Shown here: one piece after another, positions 50,240 through 58,301 of the stretch | How positions within the stretch are numbered: position 1 is the first letter of the stretch | How the letters are laid out: each line of letters begins with the position of its first letter | NCBI GenBank assembly: GCA_035279665.1 | Contig: DATEHI010000031.1 | Coordinates: 1 to 64,000, forward strand | Source: CF-13 sp035279665 | GTDB taxonomy: Bacteria; Chloroflexota; Dormibacteria; CF-121 | DNA length: 64,000 nt | Direction of reading: 5' to 3' | The notes under the pieces: generated by a model | The model's database searches: none | Told to the model about the DNA's origin: nothing | What the model saw: the letters and a program-made list of their open reading frames with translations, nothing else | Translations under genes and position numbers: made by a program

Positions 50240-52936
50240 ATGCCGCGTTCGCTCGCCGAGTACCAGCGAAAACGCGATTTCAGCAAGACGCCCGAGCCCA
50301 GGGGCACGCCGGAGCCCAGCGGGCAGAACCGCTTCGTCGTCCAGAAGCACTGGGCAACCAGACTCCATTACGACTTCCGCCTGGAGATGGATGGCGTGCT
50401 GGTCAGTTGGGCCATTCCCAAAGGCCCAACGCTGAACCCGGCCGAGAAGCGCCTGGCAGCCCACGTCGAAGACCACCCGGTCAGCTACTACGACTTCGAG
50501 GGCACGATTCCCAAGGGCGAGTACGGCGGGGGCACCGTGATGATCTGGGACTGGGGCACCTTCGAGCTGGAAGAGTCCACACCGGCTGAATCGCTGCGGC
50601 GCGGCGAGGTCAAGTTCCGCCTCAAGGGCGTGCGCCTATGCGGCCGCTACGCCCTGGTCCGGACCCGATCGGAAAAGGATTGGCTCCTTATCAAGAAGAA
50701 GGACGAATGCGCGGATCCTAACTTCGACATCGAGAAATTCGACACGTCGGTGAAGACGGGACGGACCAAGGAGGAGATCGAGCAGGGAAAGGATGCGGTC
50801 TGGTCCAGCAGTCGCGCCGAGGGCGAGGGTGGCCTGATCAACCTGGCCAACGCCGAAAAGGGCCCGATGCCGAGGAGTCTCGACCCCATGAAAGCGCAGC
50901 TGGTCGCTGAACCATTCGATAGCGAGCGCTGGCTGTTCGAGGTCAAATGGGACGGCATCCGACTGATCAGCTTCATCGACAACGGCAAGGTCTCACTACA
51001 AACTCGCGCCGGCCGAATCGTCGACACCGAATATCCCCAGCTGCAGGCGATCAGCGGGCTGATCAAGGCAAAGCAGGCCGTGCTCGACGGGGAGATCGTG
51101 GTGCTCGACGACGAGGGGCGTCCTTCCTTCCAGCTTCTGCAGAACCGGGAGAGAGACCCCAGGCCCCTGCTGTACGTCGTGTTCGACGTGGTCTATGCCG
51201 ACGGCCAACGGCTCTTCAAGGTGCCGCTCGAAGACCGAAAGCGGCTGCTCCGCAATATCTTTGCCGACACCACGCTGCTGAAATATTCCGAGCACGTCAT
51301 CGGCGAAGGTAAGGCGTTCTTCAAAGCGGCCAAACAGAAGCGGCTGGAGGGGATCGTCGCCAAGCTGCGCGACAGCCCCTATCAGCCCGGAGTACGCAGT
51401 AGTGCGTGGCTCAAGATCAAGGCGGTCCTTCAGCAAGAAGTCGTCATCGGTGGCTTCACCGCGCCGCGCGCGAGCCGGAAGTATTTTGGCGCGCTCATCG
51501 TCGGCGTGTACGAGGACGGCAAGCTTGTCTACACCGGCCACGTCGGGGGCGGCTTCGACGAAAGGACCCTCGCTAAGCTCTCCAAACTGATGAAGCCGCT
51601 AATCGTCAAGACACCGCCGTTCACCGGACCGCCGCCGCATGCCAACGAGAAACCGACGTGGGTGAAACCGCAGTTGGTCGTGGAGGTCAAGTTCACCGAG
51701 TGGACGCGCGATGGCGTCATGCGGCAGCCCGTCTTCCTCGGACTGCGCGACGACGTCGATCCGCGCGAGGTCCGCCGCGAGCTGCCAGGCGACACGGCCC
51801 ATGAAACATCGCGGGCCAAGGCCACCTCAGCGTCGCGACCCACGGCCAAACGCGTAACGCCACGCGCCAGCGTCGCGAAGAAGACATCAACAGGGGCGGC
51901 GCGCCCCACTGTGGCCTCACCCCGGAAGGCCGCCGTGACCGATATCCCCGACACGCCGCTGAGCCGGGCGGCCGCCCAGATTGCCCGGCAGCTCGGCACC
52001 AAGATTCGCGGGGCGACCGCCTCCGAGTTGAAAGCGCTTGACGCTATCGCGAAAGAGGGAAATTGGGAAATCGGTGGCCGGGTCGTCCATCTCACCAACC
52101 TCGATAAGGTGCTCTTCCCGGAGGACCCCTATACCAAGCGCGACCTGATTCGCTATTACGTCCAGGTCGGGCCGGTCATGATCCCTCACTACAAAGACCG
52201 CCCGCTCTCGATGAACCCGCACCCCGATGGCATCCACGGCAAGAGCTATTGGGTCAAGGACAAGCCGGCCTATGCCCCCGACTGGATTCCCACCTTCCGC
52301 TACCAGGACCAGAAGAGTCTCAAAGACTGGATCCTGATCGAGGAAGTCGCGACGCTGGCCTGGCTCGCAAATCATGCGGTGATCGACATGCATCCCTGGT
52401 ACTCGCGGTTCGACAAACCGGAATACCCCGACTGGTCCGTCGTGGACCTCGATCCAGCCGAGGGCGCGACCTTCAAGGATGTGATCGCTGTGGCCAAAGT
52501 GCTCAAAAGCGCGCTCGATCATCTCCAGCTCAAAGCGGTGCTCAAGACCACCGGCCAGACCGGGCTGCACATCTATATCCCGATCGAGCGGCGGTACACG
52601 CTGGAAGAAAGCCGTAACTTCGTCGCCAAGCTGGCGCACATGATTGCGGAGTTGATGCCGGACAAGGTGACGGAGCTCTGGGAGGTCAAGCGTCGCACCG
52701 GCAAGATCAGGATCGACTACACGCAGAACGTGATCAACAAGACGCTGGCCGGTCCGTACTCGGTGCGGCCCGCGATCCACGCGCCGGTCTCGACTCCGAT
52801 CACCTGGAAGGAGCTCGATGAACCTCGCCTCCGCCCCGACAAGTGGACGATCGAAACCATCGGCAACCGGCTGCTCGAGGTGGGCGATCTGTTTCACGAC
52901 GCGCTGACCCTGCGGCAACGCCTGCCGGCGATCTGA
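50240..52936 (+). CDS. ligD: multidomain DNA ligase D (phosphoesterase-ligase-polymerase)
   Basis: 898 residues from ATG 50240. Order: 3'-phosphoesterase (residues about 20-160; HWATRLHYDFRLEMDG, VEDHPVSYYDFEG), ATP-dependent ligase with the adenylated Lys236 in EVKWDGIR and LDGEIVVLDDEGRPSF, a basic Ala/Thr-rich linker (about 520-575), and the primase-polymerase (HLTNLDKVLFPED, PLSMNPHPDGIHGKSYWVKD, VVDLDPAEGATF). It ends, fills and seals double-strand breaks in bacterial non-homologous end joining. The partner Ku is not in the window. The same order occurs in Pseudomonas; mycobacteria have the polymerase first. Confidence 0.96.
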   Translation: MPRSLAEYQRKRDFSKTPEPRGTPEPSGQNRFVVQKHWATRLHYDFRLEMDGVLVSWAIPKGPTLNPAEKRLAAHVEDHPVSYYDFEGTIPKGEYGGGTVMIWDWGTFELEESTPAESLRRGEVKFRLKGVRLCGRYALVRTRSEKDWLLIKKKDECADPNFDIEKFDTSVKTGRTKEEIEQGKDAVWSSSRAEGEGGLINLANAEKGPMPRSLDPMKAQLVAEPFDSERWLFEVKWDGIRLISFIDNGKVSLQTRAGRIVDTEYPQLQAISGLIKAKQAVLDGEIVVLDDEGRPSFQLLQNRERDPRPLLYVVFDVVYADGQRLFKVPLEDRKRLLRNIFADTTLLKYSEHVIGEGKAFFKAAKQKRLEGIVAKLRDSPYQPGVRSSAWLKIKAVLQQEVVIGGFTAPRASRKYFGALIVGVYEDGKLVYTGHVGGGFDERTLAKLSKLMKPLIVKTPPFTGPPPHANEKPTWVKPQLVVEVKFTEWTRDGVMRQPVFLGLRDDVDPREVRRELPGDTAHETSRAKATSASRPTAKRVTPRASVAKKTSTGAARPTVASPRKAAVTDIPDTPLSRAAAQIARQLGTKIRGATASELKALDAIAKEGNWEIGGRVVHLTNLDKVLFPEDPYTKRDLIRYYVQVGPVMIPHYKDRPLSMNPHPDGIHGKSYWVKDKPAYAPDWIPTFRYQDQKSLKDWILIEEVATLAWLANHAVIDMHPWYSRFDKPEYPDWSVVDLDPAEGATFKDVIAVAKVLKSALDHLQLKAVLKTTGQTGLHIYIPIERRYTLEESRNFVAKLAHMIAELMPDKVTELWEVKRRTGKIRIDYTQNVINKTLAGPYSVRPAIHAPVSTPITWKELDEPRLRPDKWTIETIGNRLLEVGDLFHDALTLRQRLPAI

Positions 52937-52939
52937 CCG

Positions 52940-53260
52940 GTGACCGACGACCGCAAGCCTCCATCCGACCTTCCCGAGGTCCAGGCTTTAGTCGACGCCT
53001 GGATCAAACAGCGCGGTCACTACTGGTCGCCGCTGTCGCAGTACGCGCGGCTGGCAGAAGAGGTCGGCGAACTCGGTCGCGAGCTGAATTTCCGATTCGG
53101 CGACAAGCCACGTGCACCAAAGGATGCCAACGGCTCCATCGCCGATGAGCTCGGTGATGTGCTGTTCATCGTTATCCTGCTAGCTAATTACCTGGGCGTC
53201 GACCTCGCGTCAACGCTGGCCGCGACGCTCGAAAAGTACGACCGGCGCGCTCAGCCGTAA
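52940..53260 (+). CDS. MazG-like nucleotide pyrophosphohydrolase
   Basis: 106 residues, GTG start 3 nt after ligD. The motif pair LAEEVGELGRELN and DELGDVLFIVILLANY gives the Mg-binding EExxE...ExxD set of MazG/all-alpha NTP pyrophosphatases. It would remove non-canonical or excess nucleotides. Its place behind ligD suggests a link with repair, by context only. Confidence 0.88.
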   Translation: MTDDRKPPSDLPEVQALVDAWIKQRGHYWSPLSQYARLAEEVGELGRELNFRFGDKPRAPKDANGSIADELGDVLFIVILLANYLGVDLASTLAATLEKYDRRAQP

Positions 53261-53273
53261 TGTCCTGCACCAC

Positions 53274-53318
53274 TTTTCCACAGGACTTATGCACCGCCTG
53301 TTAGCAGCTGGTGGAAAA
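53274..53318. promoter_or_regulatory. cluster of three DnaA-box-like sequences
   Basis: TTTTCCACA (53274-53282, plus) fits TTWTNCACA fully; TTATGCACC (53287-53295, plus) and TTTTCCACC (53310-53318, minus) each differ only at the last base. Three in 45 bp is more than expected, but there is no dnaA or dnaN nearby. Confidence 0.35.
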
Positions 53319-53482
53319 AGGCCCACAACAAATGTTCCGTCTGGACGGTTCAAACCGCGGGTCGTATTTTTATGTCCCCGCTCGACGGAGTGGGGGCCTA
53401 CGTCGGGGAGGAGAAGTCACAGGGTCGGGGAGAAGCCGGGAAGGTTGGTGGATGACTGCACGCGTTTGCTCGTTGGCCGTCC

Positions 53483-53511
53483 TTGACACCGTCGAACGCG
53501 AGCGTTATGAT
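53483..53511 (+). promoter_or_regulatory. strong sigma70-type promoter of the 101-aa gene
   Basis: Perfect TTGACA (53483-53488), exact 17-nt spacer, TATGAT (53506-53511). Transcription should start near 53518. Confidence 0.75.
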
Positions 53512-53517
53512 GCGGCA

Positions 53518-53671
53518 AACCTATATCTTGTGCTGGATCGGATCGTCAAGCCCCACATTTAGGGGGAGGTAGGCGAACCAAGGCTCACGCGTGAAAGGGG
53601 AACTACCGGCGGCGGCAGACGCCGGACGGCGCGCAGTGTGCCGGCGCTCGTTTGTGAGCTAGGGGGAGACC
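53518..53671 (+). ncRNA. structured 5' leader, candidate cis-regulatory RNA
   Basis: Pairings seen by eye: GGTAG (53568-53572) with CTACC (53603-53607), enclosing the palindrome TCACGCGTGA (53585-53594); CCGGCG (53606-53611) with CGCCGG (53620-53625), which overlaps the first helix and could be its alternative; GCTC (53646-53649) with GAGC (53656-53659) just before the ribosome binding site AGGGGGAG. It matches no riboswitch class I know. Confidence 0.4.
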
Positions 53672-53977
53672 ATGCTCAGGAACACGCTCAGGATGATCAA
53701 CCAGCAGGACCAATGGTTCAACCAGCTGCGCCGTGAAGAGTCGGCCCGCCGGACCCTTCGGTACTCCCTTTACCAGGCACTGGAACAGGTGGAACGCCTG
53801 CTCGAAAGCGACATGATGGAAGTCCCGATCGAAATGCAGGCCCGTTTGCGCCAGATCGTCGAAGCCGTCGATCCCCAGCTCGCCTACCGCATGGACCAAT
53901 CCGGCCCCAGCGCCCTCGACATCCAGGACATCATCTTCGAGGCGCAGGACCGCCTCATCAAGCAGGTCCGCACCTGA
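53672..53977 (+). CDS. 101-aa helical protein of unknown function
   Basis: ATG 53672 with AGGGGGAG upstream. Charged helical sequence (DQWFNQLRREESARRTLRYS, LYQALEQVERLLESDMMEVP, DIQDIIFEAQDRLIKQVRT), no membrane part, no Cys. It has the best promoter in the window and a long structured leader, so it is probably made at high level or under special control. I do not recognise the family. Confidence 0.65.
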   Translation: MLRNTLRMINQQDQWFNQLRREESARRTLRYSLYQALEQVERLLESDMMEVPIEMQARLRQIVEAVDPQLAYRMDQSGPSALDIQDIIFEAQDRLIKQVRT

Positions 53978-54014
53978 CGTTTTAACCTCGAACGCCTCGC
54001 CTCCTGCAGTGGCG

Positions 54015-54032
54015 CCCGGGAGTAATCCCGGG
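54015..54032. terminator. hairpin after the 101-aa gene
   Basis: CCCGGGA, loop GTAA, TCCCGGG: perfect 7-bp stem 38 nt past the stop. The following bases (TGTCATTG) are not a U-tract, so it is a weak terminator or a transcript-stabilising hairpin. Confidence 0.4.
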
Positions 54033-54050
54033 TGTCATTGCGTCTAGGCC

Positions 54051-54587
54051 ATGAACCCAAGGACGCCGCTGGTCACCCGCCGGCTGCGCCTGGAACCGGT
54101 AGAGGGCCGCCACGCCCAGGGGCTGTATCAGGCCGCCCGTGCATCGAGGGCGGAGCTGCTGCCCTGGATGCCGTGGGCCGTCGACATCACGCTGGAAGGC
54201 AACCAGCACTACGCGGCCGATGCTCGCCGCTGGTGGGAGGCCGATGAGGAGTTCCACTTCGCCATCATGGAAGGCGACCTCGTCCTCGGCGTGGTGGGCT
54301 TGAATCGCAACCCCGACGGGAGCGCCGAGCTGCATTACTGGATCCGATCGGACCGCTCGGGGCGGGGCTACACGACCGAAGCGGGCGAGCGGATCCTCCG
54401 CGGGGGTGCTGGCGAGCTCGGCCTACAATCCTTCACACTCTGGGCCGGCGTCGAGAACCGCGCCAGCCGCCGCGTCGCGGAGAAGCTCGGCTTTCGCGAC
54501 ACTGGGCCGCTGCCCGACCTGATGGATAGTGGGCTTGGCTCTTTTCGCGCGCAGAGCTATCAACGATCCGCGACGCCCACGACCTGA
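54051..54587 (+). CDS. GNAT acetyltransferase, RimJ/RimL-like
   Basis: 178 residues. LVTRRLRLEPVEGRHAQGL, FHFAIMEGDLVLGVVGLNR, ELHYWIRSDRSGRGYTTEAG (acetyl-CoA loop with RSGRGY) and VENRASRRVAEKLGFRDTG follow the RimJ/RimL fold. Such enzymes acetylate N-termini of ribosomal proteins or small amines; the substrate is unknown. Confidence 0.9.
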   Translation: MNPRTPLVTRRLRLEPVEGRHAQGLYQAARASRAELLPWMPWAVDITLEGNQHYAADARRWWEADEEFHFAIMEGDLVLGVVGLNRNPDGSAELHYWIRSDRSGRGYTTEAGERILRGGAGELGLQSFTLWAGVENRASRRVAEKLGFRDTGPLPDLMDSGLGSFRAQSYQRSATPTT

Positions 54588-54611
54588 TGCGGATTGCTGT
54601 AAAACCAGTCT

Positions 54612-55007
54612 ATGAGTGACGGGATCGAGGTCTGGGACCTCTGGTTACCGGGCCCGGGTGCGACCGGGCTGTCGTTTGCGCGCAGCCGCATCAGTGGGAA
54701 AGATGCCGGCGACCGCCTGCTGGTCCACGCGGCCCCTACAAAGTTACAGGTGACCGTTCGGGACACGGGCGGCAACGTCCTGGCGACCGGCAGCGGACTG
54801 GAGCGTCACCAGCCCGGGCCCATGAGTTTCCTCGTTCGGCGCGGTGCCACCATCACGCTCGAAGACGGCTGGCCGACGGAGCAAGACATCGGCCGTGTCG
54901 TACTCCTCCCGGGCGGCGAGGCGGGCATCCTCAAGAGCTGGTGGAACGCCGACGACCGCAAGGAGTGGCGCTGGCAGGTCGAGTTCTACAACCAGAACCG
55001 CGGGTAG
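54612..55007 (+). CDS. 131-aa protein of unknown function
   Basis: ATG 54612. All-beta looking sequence: GIEVWDLWLPGPGATGLSFA, RLLVHAAPTKLQVTVRDTGG, GPMSFLVRRGATITLEDGWP, VVLLPGGEAGILKSWWNA and a C-terminal EWRWQVEFYNQNRG. TAAAAC lies 6 nt before the ATG, a weak -10. No signal peptide and no known motif; the pattern of small beta proteins with Trp-rich edges suggests ligand binding but no more can be said. Confidence 0.65.
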   Translation: MSDGIEVWDLWLPGPGATGLSFARSRISGKDAGDRLLVHAAPTKLQVTVRDTGGNVLATGSGLERHQPGPMSFLVRRGATITLEDGWPTEQDIGRVVLLPGGEAGILKSWWNADDRKEWRWQVEFYNQNRG

Positions 55008-55046
55008 CGAAATATTCTCCCCGCTTTTTCACGTCGGAGCGGGCCC

Positions 55047-56345
55047 CTATGCCTGGACGAAATAGGAGCGACAGGCGAGGTCGATCAGGTCCGGCTCTAG
55101 CCGCGACGGGCGCCCCAGAAAGTACGCCACCTCGTCGAGCTGGTTGAGGATGTCGCGAGGCTGGCAGCCCCGCATTGGTCGCTTGAAGGGCTTGTAATAC
55201 CGGTCGAGTACGTACTGGTAGCCCATCTCGTTGAAGACGATCTCGAACTCCTTGCAGGCCCGCTCGAAGATCTGGCGGAATTCGGCCGCGGTCGGGTCGG
55301 GGACGTGGATCTTGTAGCGCACCCGCCGGAGAAACGCCTCGTCGACGAGGGACCCCGGTTCGAGGTTGGTGCTGAACACCACCATGGCCTCGAAGGGGGC
55401 GCCCACCGCCATGCCGGCGCCCGCCAGAGTCAGGTAGTCGATTCGTCGCTCGAGGGCGACGATCAGCCGGTTCAACAAGGCGCGGGGCGACGAGTCCTGG
55501 CGGCCGAAGTCATCGAGCAGGAAGATGCCCCCGTTGGCTTTGAGATGGATGGGTGCTTCGTAGTACCGCATCAGCGGATCGAAGGAGGGGGACAGCTGCG
55601 ACGTTGTCAACTCACCGCCGGCTTTGACGAAGGGCCGCTTGACGAGTACCCAGCGGGGGTCAAAGTTCACCGGCATCTGCCGCTGGATCCGCTGGTGGTG
55701 GAGCGGGTCGTAGAGGCGCATCACCTGGCCCTCGATGTCGATCGCATAGGGGATGAAGATCGGCTCACCCAGCAGCTCGGCGCAGGCTTCGGCGATGGTG
55801 GTCTTGCCGTTGCCCGGCGCGCCGTAAAGAAAGAGCGGGGCCCGGGCGTTGACGGGAGGGCCCAGCTGAACCAGCAGATCCGGGCTGAGCGTGAGGTGCT
55901 GCAGGGCCCGGGTCAGCCAGGCCGCCGTCACGTCAGCCTGGCTCACCTGGGCGCGAACCGACGCGTCGTATTGCGCGAAGGGCACCGGTGCCGGCCCAAC
56001 GTAGTGGTCGCGCGCCAGTACGTCGCGGGCGCGCAGGCGGCCCGGATCGGTGATCAGGTAGCCGAGGGTCTCCCCGAAGTCGTGGCTCTGGGACGGCCCC
56101 GCCATGCGGCCGATGGTCTGGGCCCAACCCTGCTCCACCAGGCTCTGGATCGCCGGGGTCACGGTTTGATAGGGCAGGCACAGCGCCGCCGCCCAGTCCT
56201 TGGCCGACATGGGCGACTTGAAATAGATGTGCTTCAGGAGGAGGTCGGCCAGCCGGGCCACCGGGAGTCCAGAATCTTCGGTCCGTGCCGGCGCGATCGG
56301 GAAGAACTCCGGGGCGGTGGCTTGTGGCGGCGGCTGAATGGCCAT
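55047..56345 (-). CDS. AAA+ ATPase with N-terminal winged helix
   Basis: 432 residues from ATG 56345. A winged-helix-like part (VARLADLLLKHIYFKSPMSA, ALCLPYQTVTPAIQSLVEQG) precedes an AAA core with Walker A YGAPGNGKTTIAEA, Walker B GGIFLLDDFGRQ, sensor FSTNLEPGSLVDEAFLRRVR and a C-terminal lid. The RQDSSPRALLNRLIVALERR region recalls MoxR-like ATPases. It is co-oriented with the membrane protein gene at 56419-57084, its likely partner. Function not known. Confidence 0.82.
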   Translation of the reverse strand: MAIQPPPQATAPEFFPIAPARTEDSGLPVARLADLLLKHIYFKSPMSAKDWAAALCLPYQTVTPAIQSLVEQGWAQTIGRMAGPSQSHDFGETLGYLITDPGRLRARDVLARDHYVGPAPVPFAQYDASVRAQVSQADVTAAWLTRALQHLTLSPDLLVQLGPPVNARAPLFLYGAPGNGKTTIAEACAELLGEPIFIPYAIDIEGQVMRLYDPLHHQRIQRQMPVNFDPRWVLVKRPFVKAGGELTTSQLSPSFDPLMRYYEAPIHLKANGGIFLLDDFGRQDSSPRALLNRLIVALERRIDYLTLAGAGMAVGAPFEAMVVFSTNLEPGSLVDEAFLRRVRYKIHVPDPTAAEFRQIFERACKEFEIVFNEMGYQYVLDRYYKPFKRPMRGCQPRDILNQLDEVAYFLGRPSRLEPDLIDLACRSYFVQA

Positions 56346-56418
56346 TAGCAAAGAGGCCGCCGGCTGGGCGGCTCTCCAGAGCAACCTGTGGCCGCTCGAC
56401 TTTCTTGCGAGATCGAAC

Positions 56419-57084
56419 TCAGGCTTTAAGGGCCGGTCGCGGTCCGAAATAGCGTTCCACGGTCAGGCCGTGGTGCTCCAGCTCGGCCCGCGCCAGGGGC
56501 TCAAACCGCCGCAGATACCAGTCCTCAGCCGGGTTGTGCGAGTAGGCGAGCAGGTGGTTGTAGGGAAGCGTGTAGATCGCCCGCCCGGCCAGGATTTCCA
56601 TCATCTGGGAGGTCAGCTCCGGCTGGGCGAGGGCCCGCCGCAAGGTCACGTGGATGCCGCGCATGTCGGCGATCAGCCGCAGCCGGCGCGGCAGGAAGAT
56701 GGCCAGGGCAAACACCAGGGGGACGGTCGTGACGATGATCGCCAGGATGAGCGCCAGCAGGTGGATCCCACGGGAGCCGGCCATGCCGGCCGAGATCAAG
56801 GAATCGCCGGAGTGGGTCTTGAGCGCCTCCGCCGTCCGGTGCAGAAAATCGGAGAGATAGGGCACGTTATTCGGGATTCCCTGCTCAAAGGAGAGGATCC
56901 AACTATCGAACGTTTTGCCCGCGTTGATCACGCCCTGGGCGAGGGCGTCCAGCTGCAGGACCAGGTTGTTCACCCACAGACCCGCCCGAACACACAGGTA
57001 GATCCAGGCGACCATCACGAGGTCGGCGAGCATCCAGGCGAAGCGACGGCCGTAGACATCGGGGTACAGGCGCATGAGATTCAC
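56419..57084 (-). CDS. membrane protein of unknown function, partner of the AAA+ ATPase
   Basis: 221 residues. One helix near the N-terminus (FAWMLADLVMVAWIYLCVRA), a mid extracytoplasmic stretch (about residues 35-100), a second helix (HLLALILAIIVTTVPLVFAL) and a cytoplasmic C-terminal part of about 85 residues with basic and aromatic residues. AAGGGG lies upstream of ATG 57084. Together with the ATPase it may form a membrane-linked remodelling unit; inferred from gene order only. Confidence 0.65.
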   Translation of the reverse strand: MNLMRLYPDVYGRRFAWMLADLVMVAWIYLCVRAGLWVNNLVLQLDALAQGVINAGKTFDSWILSFEQGIPNNVPYLSDFLHRTAEALKTHSGDSLISAGMAGSRGIHLLALILAIIVTTVPLVFALAIFLPRRLRLIADMRGIHVTLRRALAQPELTSQMMEILAGRAIYTLPYNHLLAYSHNPAEDWYLRRFEPLARAELEHHGLTVERYFGPRPALKA

Positions 57085-57140
57085 CCCTTGAGGTACTGGA
57101 AGAAGAACGTCAGATCCGCCGCGAGTCTAGCGGGCTTTGC

Positions 57141-58001
57141 CTAAAGAGCTTCCAGGTACTCGATGACCTGGCGGGTCAGCTGGGTGGGCGTCGACGCACC
57201 GGAGGTGACCCCGACGCGCGCCTTTCCCTGCAGCCACTCCGGTTTGATGTCCTTGGCGGTGTCCACCAGGTAGGCCGGCTTGTGGGCGAGCTCCGTGACG
57301 ACCTGCACCAGGCGTTTGGAGTTCGAACTCCGCTCGCTGCCCACGACGATCACGACGTCACAATCCTTTGCCGCCTCGACGGCGGCCTCCTGACGGTCCT
57401 GCGTCGCGCGGCAGATTTCGTTGTAGGCCTCGGTCTGCGGGTATTTCTCGCGCACCCGCTTGATCATGGCGGCCGTGTCCCAGATGCTCAATGTGGTCTG
57501 ACAGGTGACCGCGATCTTCTCGTTCTTGAGGTCGAGCCCGTCGACATCCTGCGGGTCCTGCACCAGGTGCACCCTGTCCGGCGCTTCGCCGACGACCCCC
57601 TCCGGTTCGGGGTGGCCGCGGCGGCCGATGTAGACCACGTCGTAACCGCGTTCGACCAGGTCCTTAACGAGATCATGCGTGACGACAACATCGGAACAGG
57701 TCGCGTCCACCATGTTGAGACCGCGCTCCGCGGCCCTTACCTTCACCGCGGGCGAGACGCCGTGCGCCGTGAAAATTACGGTGCCGCCGTCGATCGTCTC
57801 CAGGCCCTCCAGGCGGTTGTCGCTGTCGACCAGCTCGATGCCGTTCTCCTGTAGCTCGTCGGTTACGTGGGTGTTGTGGACGAGATAGCCGAGCATCCGG
57901 ATCTTCTCGCCCGGATGGGCCTTCGCGGTCTGCTTGGCGGCACGGATCGCCTCCACGACGCCATGGCAATACCCGCGCGGCGTGATCTTGAGGACGTCCA
58001 C
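57141..58001 (-). CDS. ispH: 4-hydroxy-3-methylbut-2-enyl diphosphate reductase
   Basis: 286 residues, GTG start. The last step of the MEP pathway: HMBPP to IPP and DMAPP. Three cluster Cys are in PRGYCHGVVEA, DATCSDVVVTH and YNEICRATQDRQEA; the catalytic Glu lies in the last of these regions (usual TQDRQ). Substrate residues are in VGSERSSNSKRLVQV and GVTSGASTPTQL. TAGACT ends 6 nt before the GTG. No other isoprenoid gene is in the window. Confidence 0.95.
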   Translation of the reverse strand: MDVLKITPRGYCHGVVEAIRAAKQTAKAHPGEKIRMLGYLVHNTHVTDELQENGIELVDSDNRLEGLETIDGGTVIFTAHGVSPAVKVRAAERGLNMVDATCSDVVVTHDLVKDLVERGYDVVYIGRRGHPEPEGVVGEAPDRVHLVQDPQDVDGLDLKNEKIAVTCQTTLSIWDTAAMIKRVREKYPQTEAYNEICRATQDRQEAAVEAAKDCDVVIVVGSERSSNSKRLVQVVTELAHKPAYLVDTAKDIKPEWLQGKARVGVTSGASTPTQLTRQVIEYLEAL

Positions 58002-58007
58002 CCTTGG

Positions 58008-58013
58008 AGTCTA
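58008..58013 (-). promoter_or_regulatory. -10 box of ispH (leaderless)
   Basis: TAGACT on the minus strand, 6 nt before GTG 58001. Confidence 0.5.
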
Positions 58014-58085
58014 CCCGTGGATCCGAGGCGCGAAGCTATCGAACGGTGACGAGAGCGTTACGCCTCGGTCGGCGGGGGCGATTCG

Positions 58086-58277
58086 CTAACCGATGTTAAT
58101 CGGACCGGTCGTGACGTTAAGGATCTTCAGAAACGCAAGGATGCTGATGGCGGCTAGCACCATGAGAAACCCGCCCACGACATACGACGCGATCCGATGC
58201 CGGGTGAAGACGGCGAGACCCAGCAACAGCAGGATGATGGCCACCAGGATGTTCGAAAAGTTAATGTCGGCTTTCAA
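58086..58277 (-). CDS. 63-aa two-helix membrane protein
   Basis: TTG 58277 has AAGGAGG 6-7 nt upstream, one of the best ribosome binding sites in the window. Two helices: FSNILVAIILLLLGLAVF and YVVGGFLMVLAAISILAFL, joined by a short basic loop (TRHRIAS). Function unknown. It follows the cystathionine lyase/synthase gene. Confidence 0.7.
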   Translation of the reverse strand: MKADINFSNILVAIILLLLGLAVFTRHRIASYVVGGFLMVLAAISILAFLKILNVTTGPINIG

Positions 58278-58301
58278 TGCTCACCTCCTTATGGTTGAGC
58301 T

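Larger units (their letters stand above)
53261..53671. other. 411-bp intergenic region with regulatory signals
   Basis: From left to right: three DnaA-box-like sites (53274-53318), a stretch of about 160 bp without recognisable signal, a consensus promoter (53483-53511) and a structured leader of about 150 nt for the 101-aa gene. A frame at 53311-53562 crosses the promoter and is not called as a gene. Confidence 0.6.

Noticed and set aside
53311..53562. 83-codon frame in the intergenic region
   Set aside because: It spans the consensus TTGACA-17-TATGAT promoter and has no ribosome binding site; odd composition.
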